From positions 35,105,628 to 35,169,627 of the forward strand of contig OX578280.1 in the NCBI GenBank assembly GCA_951217055.1: DNA of 64,000 nt. The letters run 5' to 3'. The translations under genes were made by a program, and so were the position numbers. The DNA is from Gerris lacustris (taxonomy: Eukaryota; Arthropoda; Insecta; Hemiptera; Gerridae). Positions 1 through 11,838 of the stretch are shown here, piece by piece. The notes below the pieces were generated by a model. It was given only the letters and a program-made list of their open reading frames with translations. It ran no database searches and had not been told where the DNA came from. The number at the start of each line of letters is the position of its first letter. Position 1 is the first letter of the stretch.

Positions 1-1
1 A

Positions 2-108
2 CCCATTACAGGAATCATTCTTAAGGGAGTAGCTCATGATGAGAGTCATTTGGAACTGATTCTCATTATGAGCAACTCCCTTGAGAATAATCCCTATAAT
101 GGGACCGA
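2..108. repeat. Palindromic repeat end
   Basis: The arms CCCATTACAGGAATCATTCT... and ...CCCTATAATGGG pair across a short loop at about 48-60. The sequence after it (GAAACGTC, TCTAGAT) resembles 7345-7560, so both belong to one interspersed repeat family. The left boundary may be cut by the window. Confidence 0.6.
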
Positions 109-1315
109 AACGTCTGGATTCAAAAAATCTCTGACTTGGTCTCTTACAGAATATCTAGATTTATTTGAATTAACCGATAATATAGAATAAGACTTGCTTT
201 GCCTATTCTTTATAGTATTCTTAATTTTTTGGTCATCGTTTTTATGCTTTTTGATTTGCCGATTTGAAAAATACATAACTATTAAACAACATCCCATCAA
301 TTTGTATCAATATCGGAATTATTCCTTCTTAAAGTGACTAAAACCATTATAAATAAATAATAATGATAGAAGTTAATAACCAAACACTCCCCAAGAAGAA
401 CTGAAAACATTAGTTGGCAAGCTCTAGAGTGGGAAGAAATCTTGGAATGCCTTAAAATCATTTGGAAAAGAACTGTTGTAAAGAAAATGTAAGAAGTGAG
501 AAAGACATGAAAAGAACTAAAGGCCATGGTCCAGAATCGTGTCAGGGGGAGATCTTATGTTCATGAGGTGGGAAAAGGTGCTGTACAGAGAAGAATCAGT
601 GTATTGGAGAGGCCAATGCCCGCACGGAGCCATAGTACCGAGAATTGAGTAAGAAGGGAGTAAAAGGGATTGAAGGAAATCTGGTGATGCTTATGCAGAA
701 GAATTATTTATACTAAGTATTCATTATTTAAGAGAGATTATTTTAGTTATCTTACATAAAACACAACTAATGGTAGGGGATTCATTTTAAGATAACCTGC
801 CTCTTGAAAAAGCGTATGAAAGTAAGCAAATAACATAGTAATAATATACAAAATCTATAACCTTTTAAGAAGCGATGAAAAACCGAAGGTCAAAGCTGCA
901 TTTCTATGTGGTGTGGCTGATGTGTTCTTGGAAACATCCATCTGTGTTACTGGATTGCTGGTAATGCTGGTCTAAGACATCTCTTGAAATGAAATATCTG
1001 AAAGAAAGCAAAAGAACATTTAATTAATTAATAATTCCATTGAAGTAATAGCAATATTTACTTCTCTCCTGCAGTTTAGTTTTTACATACAAAATTCAAA
1101 TAATAGCAATATTTTTTTTATCTTATCTCAACAGGACTAAATTTGCAAAGCATACAAAACAAAATATGTACATAATATGTTTTATAAATTAAATATTAAA
1201 TAAATTTCAGTAAGGTGGGCGTCATTGTCATTTTAAAAACAGGTAGTCTCAAATCAAAGAATGATCCAGAGATAATTCTTTTATCCGATTTTAATCCGAT
1301 TTATTAAAACATAAG

Positions 1316-1454
1316 TTTTACGATTTTGGTAGTATTCATACTACGGAAAGATTAAATTTTAATTTAAATCAAATTATAATTATAATTAACTACGGGAAAC
1401 AGACAGAGAAAAATACACTCAAGCGCCGGGATTTGAACCACGGGCCTCTATATT
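1316..1454. repeat. Direct repeat, copy 1 (includes part of the tRNA-like unit)
   Basis: About 139 bp starting TTTTACGATTTTGGTAG. It is almost identical to 1662-1794 and has an extra TATAAT. It ends in the middle of the tRNA-like unit's anticodon stem. Confidence 0.8.
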
Positions 1455-1490
1455 TCCAGTATAGCGCTCTACCAACTAAGCTACGCAGGA
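1419..1490 (-). pseudogene. tRNA-like sequence (SINE head or tRNA pseudogene)
   Basis: On the minus strand there is a cloverleaf-like 72-mer: A box TAGCTTAGTTGG, a perfect 5-bp anticodon stem (CTATA/TATAG) with loop CTGGAAA (anticodon position GGA), and B box GGTTCAAATCC. The T stem has two mismatches and the acceptor stem two, and the variable loop is short although GGA would be serine. It therefore looks like a decayed tRNA or a tRNA-derived SINE head rather than a functional tRNA. Confidence 0.6.
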
Positions 1491-1661
1491 GAATGATTTT
1501 CTCTGACATTAAAGATACCTTGTCCCGAATTTAAGCTTTCAATTTTCCACAAATCTGAGAAGTCAACATTAATGACATAGAACTAGACCGAGAAATAACG
1601 CTTATAATTATAAAGTACCCAATTAGTACCTGTACCTAGTACAATCAATTAGAAATTCATA

Positions 1662-1794
1662 TTTTACGATTTTGGTAGTATTCATACTACGGAAAGATTA
1701 AATTTTAATTTAAATCAAATTATAATTAACTACGGGAAACAGACAGAGAAAAATACACTCAAGCGCCGGGATTTGAACCACGGGCCTCTATATT
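1662..1794. repeat. Direct repeat, copy 2
   Basis: Near-identical copy of 1316-1454, 346 bp downstream, lacking 6 bp. It keeps the B-box half of the tRNA-like unit only. Short inverted copies of CTGAGAAGTCAACATTAATG (1554-1573 and about 1797-1815) flank the inner side, suggesting a local rearrangement. Confidence 0.8.
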
Positions 1795-2299
1795 AATTAA
1801 TGTTGACTTCTCAGATATATAGATAAAATAACCACCAATTGGAATTATTACGTTTCTAATTCTACCATTTAGGTGCCTCTTCAACTGAAATTTGTTTATG
1901 GTGTGGTTATTTTTAAAAAATGTAATATTAATGTTGGAAGGCCTTGTCATTGTTGAACTTAAATTATGCATAATTTCTTCCTTTTTTAGTTTTATCGATC
2001 TATGCAATTATTTGGTACCATAATCCAAAAGGAGATATAATAAGGAAGTATGATTGGATCGGGCACACTTTTAGAAGAACTAAAAATAACATAAGTCCTC
2101 AGGGCAGGCCCTATAGTGAAAAAACACAGGGGAGATGAAAACCTGGCAGACCCAGGACAACGTGGAAGAGAACCGGGGAGAAAGTTTGAAGGAAAAGCCT
2201 GGGGAGAATTAAAGAATATGCTCATAACATGCTGGCTCAAAATAGAGTCAGGTGGAGGTGGGAATTAGTCGAGTAAGTCATTGGTACCATACATTTGCA

Positions 2300-3867
2300 G
2301 AAACCTATATATTTTCCTTCAGATCTTATACGATTTCTTAAGAATTATTTCAGCATGTTAAGCTAGATTTTTGAAGTGACATTGTGAGAGCTATTGAATG
2401 TCCAGTCTACAGCTAGTGTTATCTGAGTATCTCGTGGTCAGAGTTTCTATTGTGGTGTTGTGGAGAATTGAATAAAGAGGCACGAGACTATTTATAGTCC
2501 GTCACTCACAATATAGTGTAGAGTGTCACTTATTTGTTGTAGTCCAATTGAAGACGTTAGTTTATAGTAGCCAAACAGGACAAATAGGATATTATTTGGA
2601 TTTTTCTTAACTTTTAATTTTAATTAACTCAGGGTCATATTCTTAGATCGGTTGTATTACCGGCATGATTACTTTATAAAATAATTAACTATTAATTTCT
2701 ACTCAATGTGATCGTTAGTGTGAAACATACCTTTACAGCTCTCATGACATCTTTTTAAATCAAATTAAATCATACGTCAGTATTAGAAGGGGCAAATGCG
2801 AAATCACTTGGTATCAAAAATTCAAAAATTAGTTTAATTTAAAAAAAAAAAAAAAAAGCACATAGTTTTATATACATCTTGCACATTAAATAGAGATGTC
2901 ACTTCAAGAACAGATTTATAATAACGTGGGAACTAACAATCGCAATGAAGAAAAGAACTTGGTCAGGGGAATAAGGTGTATTAGAAAAATAATTAATTTT
3001 ATTTCAGATATTTTAACAATGTGTCCAAACTTATATAAACTCTCAAAATATTTTTTCTTTAATTTGATCTCCATTTCATTCATTTAATAGCAAATCGGTA
3101 TGCCAAATGACATGACACGTTTTAAAAATAAATTATTGGAAACATGTGAAAATAAAATAATATTATAGATTTATAAGACTACTGATTAAAGTGTTAATTG
3201 TTGTTGTGACTTTCATTTAATTCACTACCTAGGTAAATATCAAAATTTTATGCGGTAAACCTTACCAAATATCATCATTGTGAATGTGAATATTATCTTT
3301 ATACTCTCCGGCATTTCAACTAATTTTACATTTAAAATATGTACATACAATATACAATGAACAGTCTCGAGGTTTTTCTTCGATTGAAGTAAAAAAAAAG
3401 TATAAAGGCATTTGGGGAAACGTCACGTCAGAGAATAAGCTGTGAATGTAGCTTCAAATATACCATAGCTTGCAGAATATAGGCTTGGGGTTTCAGCCTA
3501 CCTCTTCAAACCCCCCTTTTTCCCACTTCCCCTTCTAATATTTTCCAGGGCCCTTATCGAATATCGCTGTGGACTTTGCTTTTCACTTTTCCGCTCTCTC
3601 CGGTGTAGGCGTAACAGCTTTTCGTATCCGTAATATGCTATAGAAATCCGGTTATATTCAGAATACCCAATGTAGCGGAAGTGCTAATGATTTGCTTGTA
3701 TTGATACCGATTTACATCAACAAAAACACCCTAAACACTAATATAATAACATTAGATCAATATGATCCTAATTCTCAGCCATATTATTTTTATTGGGAAT
3801 CCATTCACAAAAGTTGTTTTCAGGTGGTGATTAAATTTTCGGATTCGAGACTTCAACAAGATATTAC
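2300..3867. other. Intergenic, no gene seen
   Basis: A/T-rich sequence. A 15-A run lies at about 2840. A small ORF at 2896-3087 has no coding character. 3480-3610 is G+C-richer without an open frame. Confidence 0.4.
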
Positions 3868-3970
3868 GTAGTAGTAGTATTAGTAAGGCTCTAGTACAAG
3901 TACTTAGACGGGTAGTACAAACCATTTGTTCGAACCTAGCAATTAGGCCATATTTATAGCTAGGCGGTGG
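3868..3970 (-). mobile_element. Truncated SINE copy (tail part)
   Basis: Carries the (TAG)n end and the shared tail block GTTCGAACCTAGCAATTAGG that also occurs in the copies at 8745-8968, about 9396-9660 and 41597-42071. The tRNA-like head is missing. Confidence 0.65.
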
Positions 3971-4154
3971 TGAGGATGGCTCCTGCCTGGGGCGCCAACG
4001 GGGGGGAGCGCCAAACTGAAATGTTTTATTGTTGTACTTGGTATTATGCCTTCTACAATCTTCTATTATTCTGTTGATTTAGCCCCCTTTCAATTTTACG
4101 AAAACATGTTAAATTATTCTTAAAATTACAGGAATATTTTGATGTAGGTATTTT

Positions 4155-4745
4155 AAGCTCTAATGCAGGGTTTTAAAAACTGTGTGCCGTGGCAAACTGA
4201 TGTGTCACGGGATCCAGAATAAAAAATAATAAACCACAAGTGGTAATTTTGTACGATTTATTGATGAAAAATCTATTGTTGAACAATTCCTAATTCGCAA
4301 AGCTCTCCCTGAGACCACAAGAGGCCGAGATATTTTTAATTTAGTTCTTAAGTTCTTTAAAAATTACAAATTATCATGGCAGTCCTTTTGAAGTGTCTGC
4401 ATTGATGGGTGTCCACCTATGGCCGGTCACTTGACGGGCAAAATAGAAAAATCCAAACATAGTTTTTACTCACGGTTTCCTACACAGAGATGCACTTGTG
4501 GCCAAATCTTTGGCTCCTGGAAACAGAGGAGAATTACTAATAAGTATATATTAACCTTTCAATAAGTGTTTCCATAAAAATCATGGTAACTGCGTATGAT
4601 GAGAAAAATATATTTCCAGACGTAGTAATTTTCAAAAATTTTCCTCTTAACCCCCCGTGAGTGGTGGGCTCAGTAGACCTAAAGACATAGGGCATAGGAT
4701 GGCTCTCGGCGGCCCTGCATAAAATAATAGGTGTGCCGCGGTTAC
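4155..4745. mobile_element. Possible hAT-type fragment
   Basis: Begins with GTTTTAAAAACTGTGTGCCG and ends near GGTGTGCCGCGG, resembling ends of widespread hAT-type elements. No target duplication could be confirmed and there is no open frame. Confidence 0.3.
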
Positions 4746-5296
4746 TGGCTATTTTTAGTTTGAGTTTTAAGTTGATACTTTACGTTTCTGTGCCCATTGT
4801 ATTTGGGAGGTTCCGCCGGATTTCTGACATTTCTAATTACGGTCCTGATAACACTAAACCCATTTAAAACACACTAATATTCTTTCAAACTTTTATATAT
4901 TTTATATTTTATAAACCCTGGGAATAGAATCCAGATGATTTTTTTTATGTTTGTACTTAGTCATTAAATCATGTTTATCAATCTGAGTATACAGACACCC
5001 CTCGAAACTTTCAATAAAGTTAATAAAAGTTTACATTTTATTTAATGATGATATGCATTATAATGTAAATGGGAAATTATATTCAACAGATCTATTATTT
5101 ACGTAAAGTTATCTTTCGTCGCACTACTATGTACACCCTTAATATATCTCCAAACTAATAAAAGAGGAAAACGTGATGTGCTAGAGTATTTTTCTTTTAA
5201 CTTGACGTCTTCGTTATGACGTTCTTTAAGCATTTGTTTGCGATTATTTTAAGATAAAACGCAATATTATTGAACGTAAAAACTACTCTGTGGTCG

Positions 5297-5327
<31 letters not shown>

Positions 5328-7344
5328 TATTACTACTTTTTTCTTCTTTTAAAAAAAAATACTATTAAAACGGGTTCGTAAACTAACCTTGTTTTTGTTT
5401 AAAACAACACGTAAAACACGCTCATTCTGTAATAAACAGACTGGTTGAGTTTTTAATTCCCTCGTAAGATGCCCCAAATGTTTGTAAACATAAAAGACGG
5501 CGCCAACTCTCCCACTGATTGTAAACTAGCCAAACGTTATTTAAGATTGTAAAAGATGTATCCATGTTAAATAACATCGTTTTATAAAGAATCTAATTAC
5601 AGCAAGAGCAACAATAATTATAATATTTTCCGAAGGGGAATTAGAATATTGTAAAAGCTTATGGGAATTGATTGGCTATTAACCGTTCTTAAAAAAGATA
5701 AAATAGATTAAGCTTAATAGTAAACTCTACTACACTTCAGAAGAAACTTGAAAAACAACAGAAACTAATCTAAGATTGGGTCTAGATTGAACTTTAATCT
5801 AACTAAACTGATCCGACCTGTTTTACTTAACTCTATATTACGGTGTTCTTTTTTTTAATCAAAATTATCTCTTTCCCAAGTGAATTGAATAAAGAATTGT
5901 CGTAAATAGTATTGAATAGGCACAACTATGAATGTAATGATTAAATAAAATTGAGTAATAAAGAAATAAATTCCCTAAGGATTTATTCTTTAATTAATTT
6001 TGCCCAACCAATATGATTATTCTAGTACCTCGCTAAAAAAAATAAAAATAAATTTAAAAAAAAAAAACATCGATTTTAAAGTCCAAGGGACATCCATGCC
6101 AAATTTGAAGAAAATCGAACTAGGTTTAGTCGTGACAGCGTAACAAACATACACCACACACAGACGAAATTCCAAACGGAAACGGTCTAGTCTGGAGTTA
6201 GAAAGTTAAGACATAGACAACGCTCGGTCAACAAGACAATATTTTATAGAACAAATAAATGTTGTGTATTTAGGAAGGCAAGTATAATTGTTAATCGAAC
6301 AATACATAAATATACACTAAAGGTCCCTTGAGCCCTAAAAACTTTTTTTGGTATAAATATATATTCTTTCAACCCTTTATTAACTAGTGGTTTTCATTTT
6401 AACTAATATATTTTGTTTTCCAAGCATTAAAAATGTAAACATGGAAAAAGAAAAAAGTGGGATTGGAGAGGGAAAGTAATATACAAGTGGGACCTGTCTA
6501 TGTCAAGTCCAGAAATTTTTGCTCAACCCTTTTTCCCTAAACATGTCAGGTCAAAGTTTTACTAGTCCACGAAAGGGATACTGCATGAGTAAAGGGAGGG
6601 TATGGAACACTGTTTTAAAGTGCCCAGAAGGGAGGCATTTGGGCTAGAGAGAAAGGGGTAAATACCACACTTCACTCGAGAGGCAAAACCAGAGGTAGAA
6701 AGCAACTGCAAATATCCCCACAGCCAATGAAATTTGTTATGAAAGATGAGAAACAAGGGACTGTAAATGTACTCTACGGCCAAGCAGAACAGGACAAAAA
6801 AAAAACATTTTTTGGCGTACTACATTGTGAGAACAGGAAAGTAACACGTTTAAAGCATGACACACCGGGCAAGAGGACACATCTGACAACTGCACACAGT
6901 ATATTTATAAAGGACCAAGAAAACTTGGAATGTCAAGTCAAAATAATAAAAGAAGCGGCAATTTAAAGTTGTTTTCTTTTTTTATCTACTTTTTGTTTTA
7001 TGAACGATCCACTATTATTTCATACATGGATGCCTACGGCCTACGCCTACCAAAATATACAGTTTATATTACAACGTTATTTTTGCTTTCTCACTACTTT
7101 ACCACGTAGAAGTAAGCATATTGAAATGTTGAGAAAAAACTGACTTCGCAGCATCATCATAAGTTTCAAGGAATCAATCTACGAGTAGTTGGGGAACTAG
7201 ATTAATTGGTGATTATGCACCCGCATAATCACCATTGTGGTGTCCATTGTTTCAATAACTCAAAAGAAACAAATCGAAAAACATTAAATGTTTAACTTTA
7301 TTAGAACAAGAGCTGATTAAATGTTTAGTCCGATCTAATCATTT
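4746..7344. other. Intergenic, repeats and low complexity
   Basis: Contains a 26-A run (5302-5327). Around 6080-6170 lies a block of the type ...AAATTTGAAGAAAATCGAAC... seen in arthropod non-LTR element remnants. A G+C-richer 6460-6970 stretch has 70-80-codon frames on both strands that match nothing I know. No supported gene. Confidence 0.4.
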
Positions 7345-7570
7345 TTATAAATCTAAATCTTTCGGAGGAGACCATGTCAGAGGTTTTGTGAATCCTGCAA
7401 ATTACCCTCATCATGAGCAATATGCAATAATCAATCTCTGTAATGGGTTCGAAACGTCAAGATTTACAAACTCTCTCCGGAAGATCTAGATACATTAAAC
7501 TGAGACCGAGAATAAGAGATTTTGTGAATCCTGACGTTTTTAACCCGTTAGAGGGATTGTACCTATTGCA
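7345..7570. repeat. Interspersed repeat related to the window start
   Basis: Shares CATCATGAGCAA, AATGGGTTCGAAACGTC and the following TCTAGAT-containing block with positions 50-190. The phrase TTTTGTGAATCCTG occurs twice inside it (about 7384 and 7522). No coding capacity. Confidence 0.45.
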
Positions 7571-7787
7571 TATTGACCGCATATTTTGCATATTTCAGTA
7601 AAACAAAAAATCACAGGGAAGTACTTGCGTCCAAGTACTTTTTAGGGTTTTGTAGATAATTAAGCATGCCCGTTATGAAATTATGATTTTTTTTCTTCGA
7701 TCTCAAGGGTCCCGGGTTCGATCCCCCGGGGGGTCACAATGTTTTTCATCGGTAATAACGACTAAATAAATTAATTTTTTCAGATCA

Positions 7788-8230
7788 TTTCCATCGCTCC
7801 ACCATAAGGTATAACCATTAATTATTTCGAAATTTTAGGACCTCCCGTTATAAAGTGGTTGGGGGGGATATTTTTGGGGGTATATTTTGACTTACAAAAC
7901 CATTTAAGAATGAAAATTTAAAAAAAGCAAATATATATTTGAATCCCACTCTTCAGCAGCTTTAATTTGATACCCAACTCAAAATTATAAAAAAATAAAT
8001 TTTTTGGCGCATTTCAAATGTTCACGCCCAAAATTGGCAATTTTTAAAAATTTGGGATGCACTCCCGGAATTTTCATCGCCCCCACAATAAGGCATTAGC
8101 ATTAATTATTTCAAAATTTTAGGACCAGCCGTTATATAGTGGTTAAGGGGGGGGGGAATATTTTTTGGGTATATTTTGATTTTTTTACCCAATAAGGAAT
8201 GCAACATTTAAAAAAGCTTACATATATAAA
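7788..8230. repeat. Tandem repeat, about 284-bp period, 1.5 units
   Basis: The block ATTAATTATTTCRAAATTTTAGGACC...CCGTTATAWAGTGGTT, a G run and TATTTT GGGTATATTTTGA occurs near 7815 and again near 8100. The units are diverged. A B-box-like GGGTTCGATCCCC lies just upstream at about 7710. Confidence 0.65.
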
Positions 8231-8744
8231 TAAGCCATTTCTCAAATTATGCACTTATCATAAATATATAGGTACATATAAATATTTATTATAATTAAAT
8301 TAATAAGAAATAGAAAAAACTCACCATTTGATAAGAATGAATGAAGGGTAAGTATTAAGTCTATTTCACCAATTTTATTCAGGTCAACGGCAATAATACC
8401 TGAAACTCTGAAACATAAAGAAATAAAAATAAAAAGTTTGGTAGAGTAAAAATATGAACCAAATAGTGCATAACTACTTGCTATGGTTTATTTTAATATT
8501 GTTTTTCAAGTTACTTAATTATTAGAAAAACTAATGAGCTCAATATTTTTCTTCAAATCCCCTCCCTGGTTGAAGTGCCTCAATGGCGCATGCGCTATAT
8601 GAAAATGAAAGATAACTAACCAATTTAAAGACTTTTTGTATAGAGACGTAGAGAAGAATAATCAAAACACACTCGAAGAGGTTTGTGGTTTATACAAAAC
8701 ATAAATTTAATCTCTTTTGGTGATTTTAAACACTCTAAAGCCCA

Positions 8745-8968
8745 GTAGTAGTCTAGTACTTCCTACTAGAACGGGTAGGACGAACCACTTGTTCGAACCT
8801 TGCAATTAGGCCATCACTTAGGCCCTTTTTACGCCCCGCGGTAGAGATTTCCAGCCACTTCACACATCATACATATGTACTATGTACAATTGTACATCGT
8901 ACCGCCGAAGCGAGTATGATGTGATCAATTGTGAGCCATATAAATCAGAGCGTCACGGCGAGGAAGCT
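8745..8968 (-). mobile_element. 5'-truncated tRNA-derived SINE with target duplication
   Basis: Minus-strand SINE flanked by an 11-bp target duplication TCTAAAGCCCA (8734-8744 and 8969-8979). Homology to the copy at 9396-9660 starts just after the B box, so the head was lost on insertion. It keeps the GTTCGAACC tail block and the (TAC)n end. Confidence 0.85.
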
Positions 8969-9395
8969 TCTAAAGCCCAAATCGTCAAGATATTAATTAA
9001 ACTAATGTTTTAGCCACCTTTGTAACAGCGTTTGAGTAAATTCTATATAAACAGTTCTTTACCAGAAGCTAACAATAATTTAAATTATTTTCAAAGAATC
9101 TAAAAAAAAAATTACATCTTTCCTAAAAGAATGGAGAAACAACTTGCTACTAATTGAGTCAACCTTCTTTTTGTTTAAAAGTTGTGAAAGTCAATCACAG
9201 GACAAGTTTTTGACGGACAGGACGAAAAACTTCTATAATATAATACTGATAAAAGATTACTTTATAAATAAATTAGCTTGAGATACATCATGTTGCACCT
9301 TTCACAACACTTATAGGAAAAAGAAATGTATTCCAAAACCTAAATGAGCAAACAAATCAAATAAATTCATAATTGAATATATATCCTTATAGAAA

Positions 9396-9660
9396 GAGCC
9401 AGCGTGGCCATGTGGATTAAATTACTTACCACATCTGCTGGACCATTAAATCAAGGGTGGCACGAGGTCATGGGTTCGATCCCTCGCCGCGATGCTCTGA
9501 TTTGTATAGCTTACTAATGGTTACACCACATCACACAGAGGCATGATGTATGAAGTGGCTGAAACTCTCTACCACAAGGCTAGTAAAAAGTAATAATCCT
9601 TATTGCTATGTGAAGTGGTTCGTCTTACCAGTCTAGTACTAAGTAGTCCTAGGCCTAGGA
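9396..9660 (+). mobile_element. tRNA-derived SINE, near full length
   Basis: Head GAGCCAGCGTGGCCATGTGG with an A-box-like start and the B box GGGTTCGATCCC at about 9471. The body matches 8745-8968 in reverse, and the tail is AAGTGGTTCGTCTTACCAG...CTAGTACT. The SINE is transcribed from an internal RNA polymerase III promoter if active. Flanking duplication is unclear. Confidence 0.75.
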
Positions 9661-10878
9661 CCTTAATGCTAAAACCCTTGTAGATTTGGTTGACATCTTC
9701 CCAAAGCTGTTTTAAAAGGAAAAGCATATTTGCCAGATTTAATAGTAATAACTAATAAAATCTTTACTATGATCAATTTACCGAACATTTTCTTTTCCTG
9801 TCTTATTCCTTTGCGATTCTCAAAATATCGTACGATTTAGAAAATGAGGCCAGATGTAAGGCCACTATATCAATCACTAATCACTAGGCTGTCAAAAGCT
9901 GGTAGCTTCCTTGTTTATAAATACTAACATCGATAATAGGACAGAGCTTGATGCCCCATTATTACTACACGCATTGCTTTCGAAAGTACGAACACATCTC
10001 TTCATTCGGCATTCGGCAGAATCCTGAGAGTATTTCAAGGTGACGGTACCTGAATCTGACAGTTAATTACCTTTCAATATCAGTTTGTTCTCGAATCCTT
10101 CCGGCTCCATATGATGGGCGATGGAAGGGCTTTAGTTTCACTCGAGGTAGAACCGTAAACCGTAATCGAGTTTATAATGAAACGTAATTACCCCTGGATT
10201 AGAGTTTTGATATCGATTTTTGAAATACCGAACAAAGTAATTTCAAGTGGAAATGCAATTGGGAACTCTCGACAATTAATCAGAATAATGTGTGTTGATG
10301 ATGGTAAATAAATGAAAATCACTGCACGATTCCTAATAATTTTAACATTAAACAAGGATTATAATCGGTAAAAGTTAAAATTGTAATTCTAACAATTCTA
10401 CTCTGGCCTCTTAGAAACTACATTTATACCTTTGTTAATTCATATTTATTGCTGCACAATATGAACTTGTGTTAAAACCCATTTGACTAAAACACCTTTC
10501 GTTTAGTCTATACTTTAGACGATCGACGATTTAACAATAATTTATAGTGAGCACTAGCACTAATGACTGCAGACTTAAACAGAATGAAGTAGCCTTGTTG
10601 GACATAGTTTGAATAAACCCTAAACATGGTACCTAATGTTGAGTTAAGTAGAAGAGAAATAAAAGTGACACTCTAGCAATATACACCAGTTTTATCCTTG
10701 GACTTTCTAAAATCGGAAATCAACAAATATGTACTTCACAAAAAAAATAAACTATTTCGTACTTTATTGATTTTATGCTTTTACAAACCATTATTGTCTA
10801 TTTTGTTTTATTGTTTTCTAAAGTATCGATATAGCAGAAATTAAAGAGCGCAGACGGTTAAAAATAATCTGGAGCTAT
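9661..10878. other. Intergenic, nothing recognised
   Basis: Mixed A/T-rich sequence without an open frame over 60 codons, tandem repeat or terminal inverted repeat that I could see. Confidence 0.4.
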
Positions 10879-10975
10879 GATCTCATCGATTAGATGAGTA
10901 AAGTGGCCGGATAACCCCCGTCCTGTAATAACCCTGGCAGTTGATCGGGACTAAAACCCAAAAGAAAAAAAAAAA
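10879..10975 (+). mobile_element. Short retroposed fragment with poly(A) and 12-bp target duplication
   Basis: A 97-bp insert ending in an A-rich tail is flanked by ATCTGGAGCTAT at 10867-10878 and 10976-10987. The body (GGCCGGATAACCCCC ... GGCAGTTGATCGGGAC) is the target-primed-insertion type, either a very small SINE or the 3' end of a LINE. Confidence 0.8.
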
Positions 10976-11044
10976 ATCTGGAGCTATCTGCAGGGTACTT
11001 TCGACAAACTATAAAAGTTTCATAGAAATCACATAAATAATTTT

Positions 11045-11400
11045 GAAGCTATAGGTGTAAATAAATGTATGTTTGTGCGCATGTGGATGAGAAACATATA
11101 GGCGCAGAGGGTTGAAACTTATATGGGACCAACGGCTAATCATGACCTACCATCCAAATTTCATTAAAATCGGATGTGTACTTTTTAAAATATTTTGGTT
11201 ATTAGTTGGTTCGAAAAAATTGAGTGACAGACAGACCGACAGACGGACACGGAACCAAAAATTTTCCCTGATGTCTGAAACGGATTTCTGTCTTGAAGTT
11301 TTTGAAATCGGAGACCTAAAAATGCACATAGCTTCCGTTACCTTCGGTAAGCTCGGAAGCAAAATTATACCACTTATTTTACAATGATGACAAATACAAA
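11045..11400 (+). mobile_element. Remnant of a non-LTR retrotransposon-type repeat
   Basis: Holds the common invertebrate phrase AATTTCATTAAAATCGG followed by GACAGACAGACCGACAGACGG. Similar phrases recur at about 13890, 15130, 15735 and 33140. The overlapping ORFs on both strands are by-products of this repeat. Confidence 0.45.
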
Positions 11401-11838
11401 AAATAAATAAAAAAAATGTCCTACCTAATTAAGGGTAAATAAACATCTCAAAATCTAAAGGATTTTCTGAGGCAAACTTCAATTTTTTGAAAATTATTAT
11501 CTACGGGCTTTGGGTGAAAATAATATATTTTAAATAAAATAATATTCGTGTTATAACATTATGAATTATTGATTAAAATAAAAATATAAATATACATATG
11601 GAAATTGGTTGGTATGTGGAAATTAGTATATAAACCGACCGTTTTTAGTATGATGTGATAACAATTTTAAATATTAACACTTTTTCACCAGTATAGTATA
11701 GCATTTATATTTATTTGATAATTGGGACGTACCTGATATTTGGGTATTCGAGGGCATACGGTAGTGGAAATTAGTGATTATTATAAATCCGGATATAATT
11801 TGATCAAATTTATTTTTATATATTCCATGCATTGACAT

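Noticed and set aside
6562..6966. 73- and 79-codon frames on opposite strands
   Set aside because: No domain, no splice signals, and poly(A) inside one frame; more likely repeat-derived.
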